8,635 nt of DNA from an uncultured Pseudomonadota bacterium (GTDB lineage: Bacteria > Pseudomonadota > Gammaproteobacteria > Burkholderiales > SCOH01): positions 1-8,635 of the forward strand of contig CALMFQ010000572.1 in assembly GCA_937863215.1 (NCBI GenBank), given 5' to 3'. This document shows positions 1-7,351 of the stretch, one piece after another. The stretch's first letter is position 1. Every line of letters begins with the position of its first letter. The notes under the pieces are model-generated. The model had not been told where the DNA came from. It saw nothing but the letters and a program-made list of their open reading frames with translations, and searched no databases. A program made the position numbers and the translations under genes.

Positions 1-950
1 TTGGCTTCGCCGGGGGCATCCTTGTTGTAGCCGTGTTCGGTCTGGAAATCCGGGCTGGCCATCAGGAATTGCGCCTTGAAAGTGCCCTGCAGCACGGCGA
101 TCTGGCCGCTGTAGCTAGGCACGCCTTCGGTGCCGGCGAGGAACACGTAGGGAATCGACTCGTCGCCGTGGATGTCGAGGAACAGGTCGACACCGACCTC
201 TTCCATCTTGCGCCGCACCAGCAACACTTCCGGGCTACGTTCCGGGGCCGGCTCCAGCCATTCGCGATTGAGATTGGCGCCGGCCGCGTTGGTGCGCAGA
301 TTGCCGCGTACGCTGCCATCCGGATTCATGTTCGGCACCACATAGAACGTCGCCGCCGCCAGCAGGCGCCGGCCAATCGGGTCGGCTGCATCCAGCAAGC
401 GCTGCAGCAATCCCTCGACAAACCACTCGGCCATGGTCTCGCCCGGATGCTGGCGCGCAATTACCCACACCTTTGGCCGCGTCGGCAAATCGTCGCCGAT
501 CACCAGCAAGTCCAGATCGCGGCCATCGAGCGTGGCACCCAGGTGTTCGGTGCGCACCGCAGCGTTGCATGTCACGCTGGCCAGCAGATCCAGATGCCGT
601 TCGTGCGAATACGGCTCGAAATAGGCGTAATACACGCTGTCGCATTCCGGCGCATGCTCGATCACCAGTTCCTGGCCATCGTAGCGCGTCGGCACGCGGA
701 ACCAGTGCTTGCGGTCATACGAAGCAACCGCAGCGTAGCCGGGCCAACCCTGTTCGTAGGCTGCCTGCGCGGCATTCTGCAACCGCAGCCGCAGCGCCTG
801 CCCAGCCACGCCGCTGATACGGAAATAGAACCATTGCAGGAAATCGGCCGCATTATCGCGGCGGATGTGCAAACGGATATCGTCGGCACGCTCAAGGCTC
901 AGCACCTCAATGGCGCCGGCGTCAAAATTACTGTTGATATGGATAGTCAT
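1..950 (-). CDS. M14-family zinc carboxypeptidase, cytosolic type (3' end outside window)
   Basis: Metallocarboxypeptidase related to the bacterial cytosolic carboxypeptidase (Nna1/CCP-like) M14 proteins. Residues 1-120 form the expected N-terminal beta-rich domain (motifs such as LQWFYFRISG and YYAYFEPYS). The peptidase domain follows. Zinc-ligand motif HPGE gives His168 and Glu171; the third ligand is His261 in DIHGDE. Residues 208-230 (NPDGS, then NLRTNAAGANLNRE) carry the Asn-Arg substrate-carboxylate site. No signal peptide, so it should act in the cytoplasm. Only 316 codons are visible; relatives are about 370-380 residues, so the C-terminus with the catalytic glutamate lies beyond the left edge. 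The ATG at 950 is preceded by AAGGG (961-957) with a 6-nt gap, and the N-terminus MTIHINSNFDAGAIEV fits the family start. It lies 149 bp after the ATPase gene, so co-transcription is possible but not shown. Natural substrates of bacterial members are poorly known; in eukaryotes the relatives remove glutamates from tubulin tails. Confidence 0.88.
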   Translation of the reverse strand, partial: MTIHINSNFDAGAIEVLSLERADDIRLHIRRDNAADFLQWFYFRISGVAGQALRLRLQNAAQAAYEQGWPGYAAVASYDRKHWFRVPTRYDGQELVIEHAPECDSVYYAYFEPYSHERHLDLLASVTCNAAVRTEHLGATLDGRDLDLLVIGDDLPTRPKVWVIARQHPGETMAEWFVEGLLQRLLDAADPIGRRLLAAATFYVVPNMNPDGSVRGNLRTNAAGANLNREWLEPAPERSPEVLLVRRKMEEVGVDLFLDIHGDESIPYVFLAGTEGVPSYSGQIAVLQGTFKAQFLMASPDFQTEHGYNKDAPGEA

Positions 951-972
951 GGCCGACCCTTGCTGGAATAAG

Positions 973-988
973 CCCCGCCGTGCCGGGG
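973..988 (-). other. Small GC hairpin in the leader of the carboxypeptidase gene
   Basis: CCCCG and CGGGG (973-977 and 984-988) can pair around a 6-nt loop, 22 bp before the carboxypeptidase start. It is not followed by a T-run, so it is a poor intrinsic terminator. It could also be chance in GC-rich DNA. The same gap (951-1099) holds a perfect 12-bp palindrome, TGCGCCGGCGCA, at 1088-1099, directly after the ATPase stop codon. No convincing promoter is visible in the gap. Confidence 0.2.
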
Positions 989-1099
989 AAACGTCGATTC
1001 ATTCGGCGGGCGAAATGAAAGCGGATGCAGGCTGGCCGGGATCGTCGATAGACCGGCACAGCATGCGCTGAGTCTGCCATACATCACTGCGCCGGCGCA

Positions 1100-1906
1100 T
1101 CAACATCGCGGCCCGGCAGCCAGCGAGCCGGCGAAAACCGGGATGGCCGGCTCGGCAAAGCCTGCCGTAGCTTCGCCGGCATACAGCGCCTGCAGCAGGG
1201 CCGGGGTGACCTGTACGGCGGGCAGATCGAACAGGATGCGTCCGTCGCGCAGGCCGATCACGCGCGGGAACAGCTCCAGTGCCAGATCCACCGCATGCAG
1301 GCTGACCAGCAGCGTGGCATTGCGGTCGCGTGCATCCTGTTGCAGTACCTGCAGCATTTGCCGCCCCTGATGCGGGTCGAGTGCCGACACCGGCTCGTCG
1401 GCCAGCAACAGGCGCGGCGCCTGATACAGCATGCGGGCGATGCCGACGCGCTGGCGCTGGCCGCCGGACAGCTCGCCGCAGCGCGCGTACAGCGCATCCG
1501 GCAACGCCACCTGGCGCAGGCAGGCGTCGATAGCCTGCGTTTGTGCCGGCCACCACAGATCGGCCAGACTGCGCCACAGCGGCCGATGTGCCAGCCGCCC
1601 GGCACCGACCGCGTGAATCGCACGCTGGCGTCCCGGCAATGGCGGCACCTGATACACAGTGCCAATATCGGCGCGCAGTGCCTTGAGCGCCCCCGCCGCC
1701 AGCGCTGCCGGTATTTGACCGAGTATGCCAACGCGGCCGCCGGCCGGACGCAGGCTGCTATTGGCCAGACCGAGCAGGCTGGTCTTACCGGCGCCGGACG
1801 GGCCGATCAGCGCCACCTGCTCGCCCTGCGCCAATTGCAGGCTCAGGTCGTGCAGGATTGTGCGGCCACCCAAAGTCAGGCTGACGTGCTCGAAGCTCAG
1901 GCTCAT
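1100..1906 (-). CDS. PhnC-type ABC transporter ATP-binding protein (putative selenate/phosphonate-like system)
   Basis: ATPase subunit that would energise import of the ligand delivered by the adjacent binding protein. Numbering from the ATG at 1906 (268 residues), all nucleotide-binding motifs are intact: Walker A GPSGAGKT 35-42, Q-loop Gln86 (VYQVPPLPGRQR), signature LSGGQRQR from 147, Walker B LLLADE 166-171 with catalytic Glu171, and switch His204 (SLHAVDLAL). The segment GRLAHRPLWRSL (103-114) and the ending VTPALLQALY are typical of PhnC relatives. The VPPLPGRQRAIHAV stretch resembles the subgroup annotated with putative selenate uptake; that assignment is from memory. A TTG at 1924 would add six residues, but homology begins at the ATG and only a weak GGGA precedes it. 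The stop of the binding-protein gene lies 46 bp upstream, indicating one transcription unit. Residues after about 243 form a tail without recognisable motifs. No permease gene follows, which is unusual for this family. Confidence 0.9.
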   Translation of the reverse strand: MSLSFEHVSLTLGGRTILHDLSLQLAQGEQVALIGPSGAGKTSLLGLANSSLRPAGGRVGILGQIPAALAAGALKALRADIGTVYQVPPLPGRQRAIHAVGAGRLAHRPLWRSLADLWWPAQTQAIDACLRQVALPDALYARCGELSGGQRQRVGIARMLYQAPRLLLADEPVSALDPHQGRQMLQVLQQDARDRNATLLVSLHAVDLALELFPRVIGLRDGRILFDLPAVQVTPALLQALYAGEATAGFAEPAIPVFAGSLAAGPRC

Positions 1907-1952
1907 AGCGGTCCCGGCAGACAAGCAGGTGCAATGGCGGTTGGCATGCGGA

Positions 1953-2795
1953 TCACTTCAGCAGGCCTGCCGAACGCGCCGCTTCTTCGATCATCTGGTA
2001 ATTCTCAGCCTTGGTCGGCACAAAGCGGGCGGCGCGCTGCAATTCGAGGATTTCCTTCTGCGCCGGCACGTTTGGCGACAGCTTGAGGAACGCGTTGCTC
2101 AGCTTGGTCTGCACCGCGGCCGGCAGGCTGGCGCGCACGGTCCAGTTGTAGTCGTAATACGGCTGGGTGGTAGCAATCAGCTTGACCTTGGCGGCATCGA
2201 CCTTACCGGCGCCAACCAGTTTGTCCCAAACCGAGGCGTTCAGCACGCCGGCATCGACCTTGCCTGCAGTCACCCAGGCGACGGTTGCATCGTGCGCGCC
2301 GGAATAGGCAACCGATTTGAAGGCTTTTTCCGGCACGATGCCGTCCTTCTGCAGGTAATAACGCGGCATCAGATGGCCGGAGGTGGACGACGGCGAGCCG
2401 AAAGCAAAGCTCTTGCCTTTCAGATCGGCCAGGGTGTTGATACCGGTGCCGGTATTGGCAATGAATTTGCTGGTGAAATGCTGGTCTTCCTCGCGCTGCA
2501 CCAGCGGTACCACTTTGCCGCGCAGCTTGGCCTGCACGAAGGTAAAACCACCGAGCCAGGCGAGATCGAGCTTGTCGGTGGTCAGCGCTTCGACCACGCC
2601 GGCGTAGTCGGTTACCGGAACGAACTGCACCTTCATGCCCAGCTCGCTTTCCAGATACTTGCCCAGCGGGGCGAACTTGCGCTGCAGCTCGGTCGGCGCT
2701 TCGTCGGGAATGGCAGAAACGCGCAGCACCTCTTCGGCCATGGCGTTGGCGGTGACAAACAGGGCGGGCAACATCAGGAAGGAACGACGCAACAT
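1953..2795 (-). CDS. PhnD-type periplasmic substrate-binding protein (putative selenate/phosphonate-like ABC transporter)
   Basis: Periplasmic binding protein of 280 residues that captures an oxyanion-type ligand for the ABC transporter. Residues 1-20 are a Sec signal peptide (MLRRS, hydrophobic core, ANAMA before EEV). The mature part begins LRVSAIPDEAPTELQRKFAPLG, typical of PhnD-like proteins. The anion-binding loop is classical: SPSSTSG at 134-140 followed by HLMPRYYL. A second lobe motif, YSGAHDA, is at 164-170, and YYDYNWTVR is near 213-221. The overall pattern (DEAPTEL, AWLGGFTFVQA, QREEDQHFTSKF) matches binding proteins annotated as putative selenate ABC transporter components rather than genuine phosphonate proteins; I infer this from recall, not from a search. 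The ATG at 2795 has GGAGG (2809-2805) 9 nt upstream and its own promoter. It is first gene of a unit with the ATPase at 1906. It is distinct in sequence from the three paralogous binding proteins at 5615-8177. Confidence 0.9.
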   Translation of the reverse strand: MLRRSFLMLPALFVTANAMAEEVLRVSAIPDEAPTELQRKFAPLGKYLESELGMKVQFVPVTDYAGVVEALTTDKLDLAWLGGFTFVQAKLRGKVVPLVQREEDQHFTSKFIANTGTGINTLADLKGKSFAFGSPSSTSGHLMPRYYLQKDGIVPEKAFKSVAYSGAHDATVAWVTAGKVDAGVLNASVWDKLVGAGKVDAAKVKLIATTQPYYDYNWTVRASLPAAVQTKLSNAFLKLSPNVPAQKEILELQRAARFVPTKAENYQMIEEAARSAGLLK

Positions 2796-2827
2796 TTCGG
2801 GCAGCCTCCGGCTTGGGGAAGCGCCCG

Positions 2828-2833
2828 ATTATA
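2828..2833 (-). promoter_or_regulatory. Promoter -10 box (TATAAT) for the transporter genes
   Basis: Read on the minus strand, the 84-bp gap between the kinase stop (2880) and the binding-protein start (2795) holds a perfect TATAAT at 2833-2828, preceded by GGAATTTG. Transcription would begin near 2821, giving a leader of about 25 nt that contains the GGAGG ribosome binding site. No good -35 hexamer is visible at 16-19 bp spacing (candidates CCTGAA or TTCCTG score poorly), which would fit a weak or activator-dependent promoter. No intrinsic terminator for the kinase operon is visible in the gap, so read-through is possible. Confidence 0.55.
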
Positions 2834-2879
2834 CAAATTCCGCAGCCGGTTCAGGAAGCCATTGGCTCAAATGCCGCAA

Positions 2880-5618
2880 TCAGACGGCCGGCACATCGCT
2901 CAGATAGGTTGCCAGCCGCGCACGCACTTCGGCGTACTGATCCGCCAGCGCCGCCATCGGTGCGGCCAGCAGCGCGTGGCTGTCCGGCAGCAATGCCCCC
3001 TGCTCGATGCGGTCGAGCGTGGCGGCAAAGTCGCGTGCGCCAATCGACAGCGAGGTACCCTTGATCGCATGCGCGATCTGCCGGGTCTGCTCCCAGTCCT
3101 GCGCCGCAAACGCCGCATACAGTTCATCCAGGCGCGGCGCCGATTCTTCCAGATACAGCTCGACCAGCTTGCCGTGCTTCTTGCCCAGCATCCGCCGCAC
3201 CTGCTCGAATTCGTCGTCGGCTTGCTGCTCACTGGCCATTCCGGCCTCGGCCGGATGGGCACCGGGCAAATTATCCGCCTGCTGCAGCCACTGCTTCAGT
3301 ACCCTGGCCAACGCATCGGTGCGGATCGGCTTCGACAGGTAATCGTCCATTCCCGCTGCCAGGCATTTTTCCGCATCGCCTGTCATGGCGTTGGCGGTCA
3401 ACGCGATGATCGGCAAATGTTTGTCCTGGCCGCGTTCGTGCTCACGAATCCGGCGCGTGGCCTCGTAGCCGTCCATTTCCGGCATCTGACAGTCCATCAA
3501 CACCAGATCGTAGGGCAGCAGCTGCACCTGTTTCACCGCTTCGATACCGTTGCCGGCAACGTCGACAGTACAGCCACACTGCTCCAGCATCACCGATACC
3601 ACCTGCTGATTGACGGTGTTGTCATCCACCACCAGTACTCGGCTGTTGTCGTAACGCACCCGCGCCGACAGCGCTGCCCCCTCGCCGACGATACTGACCA
3701 GCGCGTGGCGGGTGATGAAGTCGATATGCGTACTGGCGTCGGACAAGCAGGCCTCAAGAATGCTGCCGATATCGTCGCGATGCAGCGGGTACGATAAATA
3801 GCCACGGAAACCGGCCTCGCGAAAGGCGCGCAGATCGCGCTGGCGGATCGGCGGGCCGAGCACCACCAGCTTTGTCTGCGCCAGATTCGGATCGTCTGCC
3901 AGCGCGGTGGCAAATGTCAGCGCATCCAGGCCGGGCATCTGCTCTGCCAGGATCGCCAGCGGAATCGGCGTACCGGCATCGTGCGCCTGCTGCAGCCGCT
4001 CCAGCGCATCGAAGGCGCTGTCGCACGCTTGCGTCAGCATGCCCTGTGCCTGCAATTGTTCCTGCAGGATTTGTCCGGTCAGCGGCTGTTCGGCAACGAA
4101 CAACACACTGCGCCCGGCCAGCAGCTCGCTACGTACCGCAGCAGCCGGCTGTTGCGCCAGCGGCAGATTCAGCGTGAACCAGAAACGGCTACCCTCACCC
4201 GGCGTGCTATCGACACCGATCGCACCGCCCATCAGCTCGCACAACTGCTTGGAAATCGCCAGCCCGAGGCCGGTGCCGCCATAAACGCGTGTAGTCGAGG
4301 CGTCGGCCTGGGTAAATTTCTCGAAAATCCTGGCCAGTTGCTCGCCGGTCATGCCGATGCCGGTGTCGCTGATACTGACGCGCAAATGTGCCTTCGCATC
4401 GTCGGTCGGCAGCGCGACGCTGATATCGATCAACACATGCCCGGCGTGGGTGAATTTGATCGCATTCGAGATCAGATTGGAAATCACCTGCCGGATACGC
4501 CCCGGGTCGCCGATCAAATGTTCCGGCGCATCCGGTGCATAGCGCAGGATCATTTCCAGCCCTTTTTTCTCCGCTGCCAGCAACTGGAAATCGGCAATCG
4601 CCTCGGCCACCTGGCGCAGATCGAACGGAATCGGCTCGACCTCCAGCTTGCCCGCTTCGATCTTGGAAAAGTCGAGAATATCGTTGATCAGCCCCAGCAG
4701 GCTCTCGGCGCTGCTGCGCGCCACTTCGGCAAATTCCTGTTGTTGCGGCCTGAGCTCGGTGCTCATCAGCAGGCCGAGCATGCCGATCACACCGTTCATC
4801 GGCGTACGGATTTCGTGGCTCATATTGGCGAGGAATTCGCTCTTGGCATTGGCCGAAGCCTCGGCCGCCAGCTTTTCACCGATCGCCACCGCTTTTTCCT
4901 GCTCGCGCTGGCGCAGATCCTGCATCTGCTGTGCCAGCGTTGCAGCCATCGATTCGAAATCGCGCGCCAGCGTGCCGATTTCATCGCTGCTGCGGATATT
5001 CAGGCTGACCACCGATGCGCCCTTGGCAATCGCGTTCGCCGCCGCACTGATGCGGGTGATGTCGCGCGTCAGACGGAAGCCGAACCACAGCAGCACTGCC
5101 GTTGAGATCGCCACCGACAGCAAGGCAATCGCCAACGTCTGCCAGTACATATCGCGCAGTGTATTGGCCAGATTGCGCGTGGAAATGCCGTAACGCAGCA
5201 GGCCGTATTGTTCGTCGGCGAGTTTCAGCTCGGTAACCGCGTGAAAGGTGTCGTCCATGCGGCCGAACTTGCTGATCGAATCGGCCGGCGGCACCGTCTT
5301 GCCGGGCTCCCAGCCAGACGTCGCCGCCAGCTTGCCACGCCGGTCGAACAGGATCAGGTAATCGATCTGGTTGCCGCTGCGGATGCTTTCCATCTGGTCG
5401 GTGGCGGTCGCGTAGTCGCGCGCCATCAGCATCGGTGTCAGCGTCGAATTGAACAGCAGGTTCAGCTCCTGGATACGCTTGGCCAGATTGTCACGCGCTA
5501 CCCGCTCCCAGGAATTCATCATATTGATCGCCAGAGCCGCGACCAGAATCACCTGAACCAGCAATACCGCTGCGGCCAGGCGCGCGCGCAAGCGGCTGAA
5601 CCGCTGGCGCAGGCTCAT
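2880..5618 (-). CDS. Hybrid sensor histidine kinase (HAMP-HisKA-HATPase-pseudoREC-REC-HPt), BarA/TorS-like
   Basis: Inner-membrane phosphorelay kinase of 912 residues. Membrane segments at about 13-34 and 159-181 flank a ~125-residue periplasmic domain with a PAS/Cache-like strand pattern ([19 protein letters not shown]). HAMP follows at about 182-232 (DEIG at 212-215), then a coiled coil to 257. HisKA has [12 protein letters not shown] with phospho-acceptor His268. The ATPase domain has N-box Asn381/Asn385, SDTGIGM at 417-423 and [11 protein letters not shown] from 447. A receiver-like domain at about 502-622 is degenerate (Ala509/Glu510, Ala558 and Tyr610 replace the acidic pair, phospho-Asp and Lys). 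The true receiver at 658-777 has Asp665/Asp666, phospho-acceptor Asp709 ([12 protein letters not shown]) and Lys763. The HPt at about 803-905 has [13 protein letters not shown] with His850. The start ATG overlaps the preceding stop (ATGA), with GGAGG at 5631-5627. Its place as last gene after three periplasmic binding proteins suggests they present its signal. An output regulator must be encoded elsewhere. Confidence 0.95.
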   Translation of the reverse strand: MSLRQRFSRLRARLAAAVLLVQVILVAALAINMMNSWERVARDNLAKRIQELNLLFNSTLTPMLMARDYATATDQMESIRSGNQIDYLILFDRRGKLAATSGWEPGKTVPPADSISKFGRMDDTFHAVTELKLADEQYGLLRYGISTRNLANTLRDMYWQTLAIALLSVAISTAVLLWFGFRLTRDITRISAAANAIAKGASVVSLNIRSSDEIGTLARDFESMAATLAQQMQDLRQREQEKAVAIGEKLAAEASANAKSEFLANMSHEIRTPMNGVIGMLGLLMSTELRPQQQEFAEVARSSAESLLGLINDILDFSKIEAGKLEVEPIPFDLRQVAEAIADFQLLAAEKKGLEMILRYAPDAPEHLIGDPGRIRQVISNLISNAIKFTHAGHVLIDISVALPTDDAKAHLRVSISDTGIGMTGEQLARIFEKFTQADASTTRVYGGTGLGLAISKQLCELMGGAIGVDSTPGEGSRFWFTLNLPLAQQPAAAVRSELLAGRSVLFVAEQPLTGQILQEQLQAQGMLTQACDSAFDALERLQQAHDAGTPIPLAILAEQMPGLDALTFATALADDPNLAQTKLVVLGPPIRQRDLRAFREAGFRGYLSYPLHRDDIGSILEACLSDASTHIDFITRHALVSIVGEGAALSARVRYDNSRVLVVDDNTVNQQVVSVMLEQCGCTVDVAGNGIEAVKQVQLLPYDLVLMDCQMPEMDGYEATRRIREHERGQDKHLPIIALTANAMTGDAEKCLAAGMDDYLSKPIRTDALARVLKQWLQQADNLPGAHPAEAGMASEQQADDEFEQVRRMLGKKHGKLVELYLEESAPRLDELYAAFAAQDWEQTRQIAHAIKGTSLSIGARDFAATLDRIEQGALLPDSHALLAAPMAALADQYAEVRARLATYLSDVPAV

Positions 5619-5631
5619 TGGCCCAGCCTCC
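5615..5631 (-). promoter_or_regulatory. Translational-coupling junction: GGAGG and ATGA overlap (third binding protein to kinase)
   Basis: GGAGG at 5631-5627 lies within the last codons (RRLGQ) of the third binding-protein gene. The kinase ATG (5618-5616) shares bases with the TGA stop (5617-5615). This decides the kinase start and implies coupled translation. The same layout recurs at 6502-6518 and 7335-7351. Confidence 0.75.
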
Positions 5632-6505
5632 GGCGCAGTTCCTCGACATACGGAGCCAGCTGACGGGTATCCTGCTCAGTCAGGAACTTGTCGCTGGGCG
5701 AACAGCTCTGCACGAAAATATTGCGCTTCGGATCGGTAATGCGGGTAAATTCGACGATCGCGTCGCGCAGTTTGGCACGCTTCTCCACCGGCATCCGCGG
5801 ATGCACCACAATCATCATGTGTGGCACCGGCTTGCTCTCGGCCAGAATACGTACATTCTTCTGGATCTCCGGCGACATCACGCGCAACGTCTGCAAAATC
5901 ACCACTGCAGCGCTGGCATCGCCACGCACCAGCATCATGGCTGCGCTGTTGCTGTAATCGTTGAACTTGAACGACACATCCACCGGTGTGGCGCTCAGCG
6001 GCGGACGGAAGAATTCGGTGCCCAGCATTGCGCCCAGAGTCAGATGATCGGGCAAAGCCACCGTCATGCCTTTCAGGTCCAGAGCTTTCTGGTAGGACGA
6101 ATTCTTGTCGACGATCAGCACCGCCTTCATCGATCCATCGCATTTGAACAGCGGAACATAGCCGGCCTTCTGCCCGGCCAGCAACGACGAATGCGGGCCG
6201 ATGAACGCCATATCGAATTCGCCCGCCAGCAACTGCCGTACAAACTGATCGTAATTGGGCGCGGTATCGAGCACGAACTTGGCACCGCTGCGCTCGCCGA
6301 GAAAATCACGGAACGACTGGAATGCCGTAGCCAGTGTACGGGCACTGAGCATCGGCTCGACGCCGAATGACATTTCACCGGCAGGCGCCGCGGCCAATCC
6401 CCGCAGCGGCAGCATCAAACCAAATAGCGACAAGGCAAGCCAGCGCCGCACTGGCAGCATGAATTTGCGTAATTTCAAATTGACCGCCTCGTTAACTGCT
6501 TTCAT
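5615..6505 (-). CDS. Periplasmic PhnD-type binding protein, third of three tandem paralogues
   Basis: Exported protein of 296 residues in the phosphate/phosphite/phosphonate-binding-like superfamily. Signal peptide: basic region to Arg21, hydrophobic [13 protein letters not shown], cleavage near LAAAPAG; the mature part starts [18 protein letters not shown]. Residues likely near the ligand cleft by family position: GPHSSLL (103-109), [13 protein letters not shown] (150-162), FNDYSN (181-186), ESKPVPHMM (223-231). The SxSTSG anion loop of true phosphonate proteins is absent. Cys122 and Cys268 are conserved in all three paralogues. It aligns with its two neighbours almost without gaps. The ATG at 6505 forms an ATGA overlap with the preceding stop and has GGAG (6518-6515) 9 nt upstream. 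A later ATG at 6460 would give a shorter signal peptide but lacks a ribosome binding site. No transporter subunits accompany it and the kinase follows directly, so a receptor role is more likely than transport. Confidence 0.87.
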   Translation of the reverse strand: MKAVNEAVNLKLRKFMLPVRRWLALSLFGLMLPLRGLAAAPAGEMSFGVEPMLSARTLATAFQSFRDFLGERSGAKFVLDTAPNYDQFVRQLLAGEFDMAFIGPHSSLLAGQKAGYVPLFKCDGSMKAVLIVDKNSSYQKALDLKGMTVALPDHLTLGAMLGTEFFRPPLSATPVDVSFKFNDYSNSAAMMLVRGDASAAVVILQTLRVMSPEIQKNVRILAESKPVPHMMIVVHPRMPVEKRAKLRDAIVEFTRITDPKRNIFVQSCSPSDKFLTEQDTRQLAPYVEELRRRLGQ

Positions 6506-6518
6506 TTACCCAGACTCC
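6502..6518 (-). promoter_or_regulatory. Translational-coupling junction: GGAG and ATGA overlap (second to third binding protein)
   Basis: GGAG at 6518-6515, inside the codons for RRSLGK, precedes ATG 6505-6503 by 9 nt. The ATG overlaps the TGA at 6504-6502. This supports the early start of the third binding protein over the in-frame ATG at 6460. Confidence 0.7.
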
Positions 6519-7338
6519 GGCGCAGGCTTTCAACATACGGTGCCAGCTGCTGCATTTCCTGTTCGCCGAGCAGCTTGTCGCTCGGGCGGCAAACCTGGGA
6601 AAAAATGTTACGTTTCGGATCGGTGCCAGCCAGAAACTCGATCAGCGCATCGCGCAGCTTGCTGCGCCGCTCTGCAGTCATGCGTGGATGCGTCATCACC
6701 ATCATGCTGCCGTATGGCTTGCTCTGCGCGATCACGCGCACTTCATCGCGAATCTGCGGCGACATCAGCAACAGCGCATCGTGGTTCACCGCCGCAGCAG
6801 CCGCCTCGCCGCGCAGCATCATCAGCGTAGCGCTATTGGTATAGTCGTTGTGGCGAAAATTGACCGCCACCGGCTGCTGGGTAAACGGCGGACGAAAGAA
6901 CTCAGCCCCGAGCATGGCGTCCAGCAGCCAGGCATTGGGCAACGCCACTACTTTGTCCGCCAGATCCTGCGGGGTCTGATACGGCGAGTTGCGCTCCACC
7001 ACCAGATCGATCCGCAGTGGCGTGGCACAACGGAACAATTGCTGGTAGCCGGCTTTCTGCGCCGCCAGCAGGCTGAGATTCGGCCCTGCCAGCACCACGT
7101 CGAATTCACCGTTCAACCACTGCTGCATGAACTGCTCGTAATTGGCCGCAGTTGTCGCCACCACCTTGGCACCGCTGCGTTCGCTCAGGAAGTCGCGTAC
7201 CGACTTGAATGCGGTAGCCAGTGTGCGCGGGTTGAAGAAAGGCTCGATCCCCAGAACAATCTCCGCCGCCTTTGCCGACGTGGCAAGACACCACAACAGC
7301 ATGCAGGAAGCCAGCGTACGACGTATGGGCATGTTCAA
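6502..7338 (-). CDS. Periplasmic PhnD-type binding protein, second of three tandem paralogues (divergent pocket)
   Basis: Exported binding protein of 278 residues, paralogous to both neighbours. Signal peptide: MPIRRT, hydrophobic LASCMLLWCLATS, cleavage near AKA before AEIVLGIEPF. Roughly half of the first 80 mature residues match the upstream paralogue by eye. Conserved Cys104 and Cys250 keep the 146-residue spacing of the other two. At positions where the flanking paralogues agree it differs: GPNLSLL instead of GPHS, ALPNAWLLD instead of ALPDHLT, QSKPYGSMM instead of ESKPVPxMM. It may therefore bind another ligand or none. Start choice: TTG at 7338 overlaps the preceding stop (TTGA) with GGAG (7351-7348) at exactly the 9-nt spacing seen at the sister junctions; ATG at 7332 is the alternative and has only GGG at that distance. 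Both leave the signal peptide intact. It ends LRRSLGK, and its last codons carry the ribosome binding site of the next gene. Confidence 0.87.
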   Translation of the reverse strand: MNMPIRRTLASCMLLWCLATSAKAAEIVLGIEPFFNPRTLATAFKSVRDFLSERSGAKVVATTAANYEQFMQQWLNGEFDVVLAGPNLSLLAAQKAGYQQLFRCATPLRIDLVVERNSPYQTPQDLADKVVALPNAWLLDAMLGAEFFRPPFTQQPVAVNFRHNDYTNSATLMMLRGEAAAAAVNHDALLLMSPQIRDEVRVIAQSKPYGSMMVMTHPRMTAERRSKLRDALIEFLAGTDPKRNIFSQVCRPSDKLLGEQEMQQLAPYVESLRRSLGK

Positions 7339-7351
7339 TGTCCCAATCTCC
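7335..7351 (-). promoter_or_regulatory. Translational-coupling junction with TTG start: GGAG and TTGA overlap (first to second binding protein)
   Basis: GGAG at 7351-7348, inside the codons for KRRLGH, precedes TTG 7338-7336 by 9 nt. The TTG overlaps the TGA at 7337-7335. Comparison with the two sister junctions suggests that this TTG stands where an ATG once was; an ATG six bases downstream (7332) is the competing start. Confidence 0.5.

Noticed and set aside
33..971. A 312-codon plus-strand open frame over the carboxypeptidase
   Set aside because: The minus strand encodes a clear M14 enzyme with all visible zinc ligands; the plus frame lacks motifs and is a codon-bias shadow. The same applies to plus frames at 3981-5105 and 5618-6370.
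947..1084. A 45-codon minus-strand frame in the gap before the carboxypeptidase, whose stop overlaps that gene's ATG
   Set aside because: No ribosome binding site before its ATG at 1084, no recognisable motif, and the real gene has its own AAGGG site.
1088..1099. Perfect 12-bp palindrome after the ATPase stop, considered as an operator or terminator
   Set aside because: It occurs once in the gap, has no T-run, and short GC palindromes are expected by chance in this composition; noted under the nearby hairpin only.
999..1577. A second minus-strand frame overlapping the ATPase C-terminus, considered as a frameshifted permease remnant
   Set aside because: Its translation is Ala/Arg/Gly-rich with no hydrophobic segments expected of a permease; the ATPase frame is intact through its H-loop.
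2834..2879. Possible terminator after the kinase gene (AGCC-AAT-GGCT)
   Set aside because: Only four base pairs and no T-run follow; not enough for an intrinsic terminator.
1725..3797. A 690-codon open frame on the plus strand antisense to the ATPase, binding protein and kinase
   Set aside because: It crosses three well-supported genes on the other strand, shows no recognisable domain and has a composition rich in Arg, His and Gln. Long antisense frames are common in GC-rich coding DNA.
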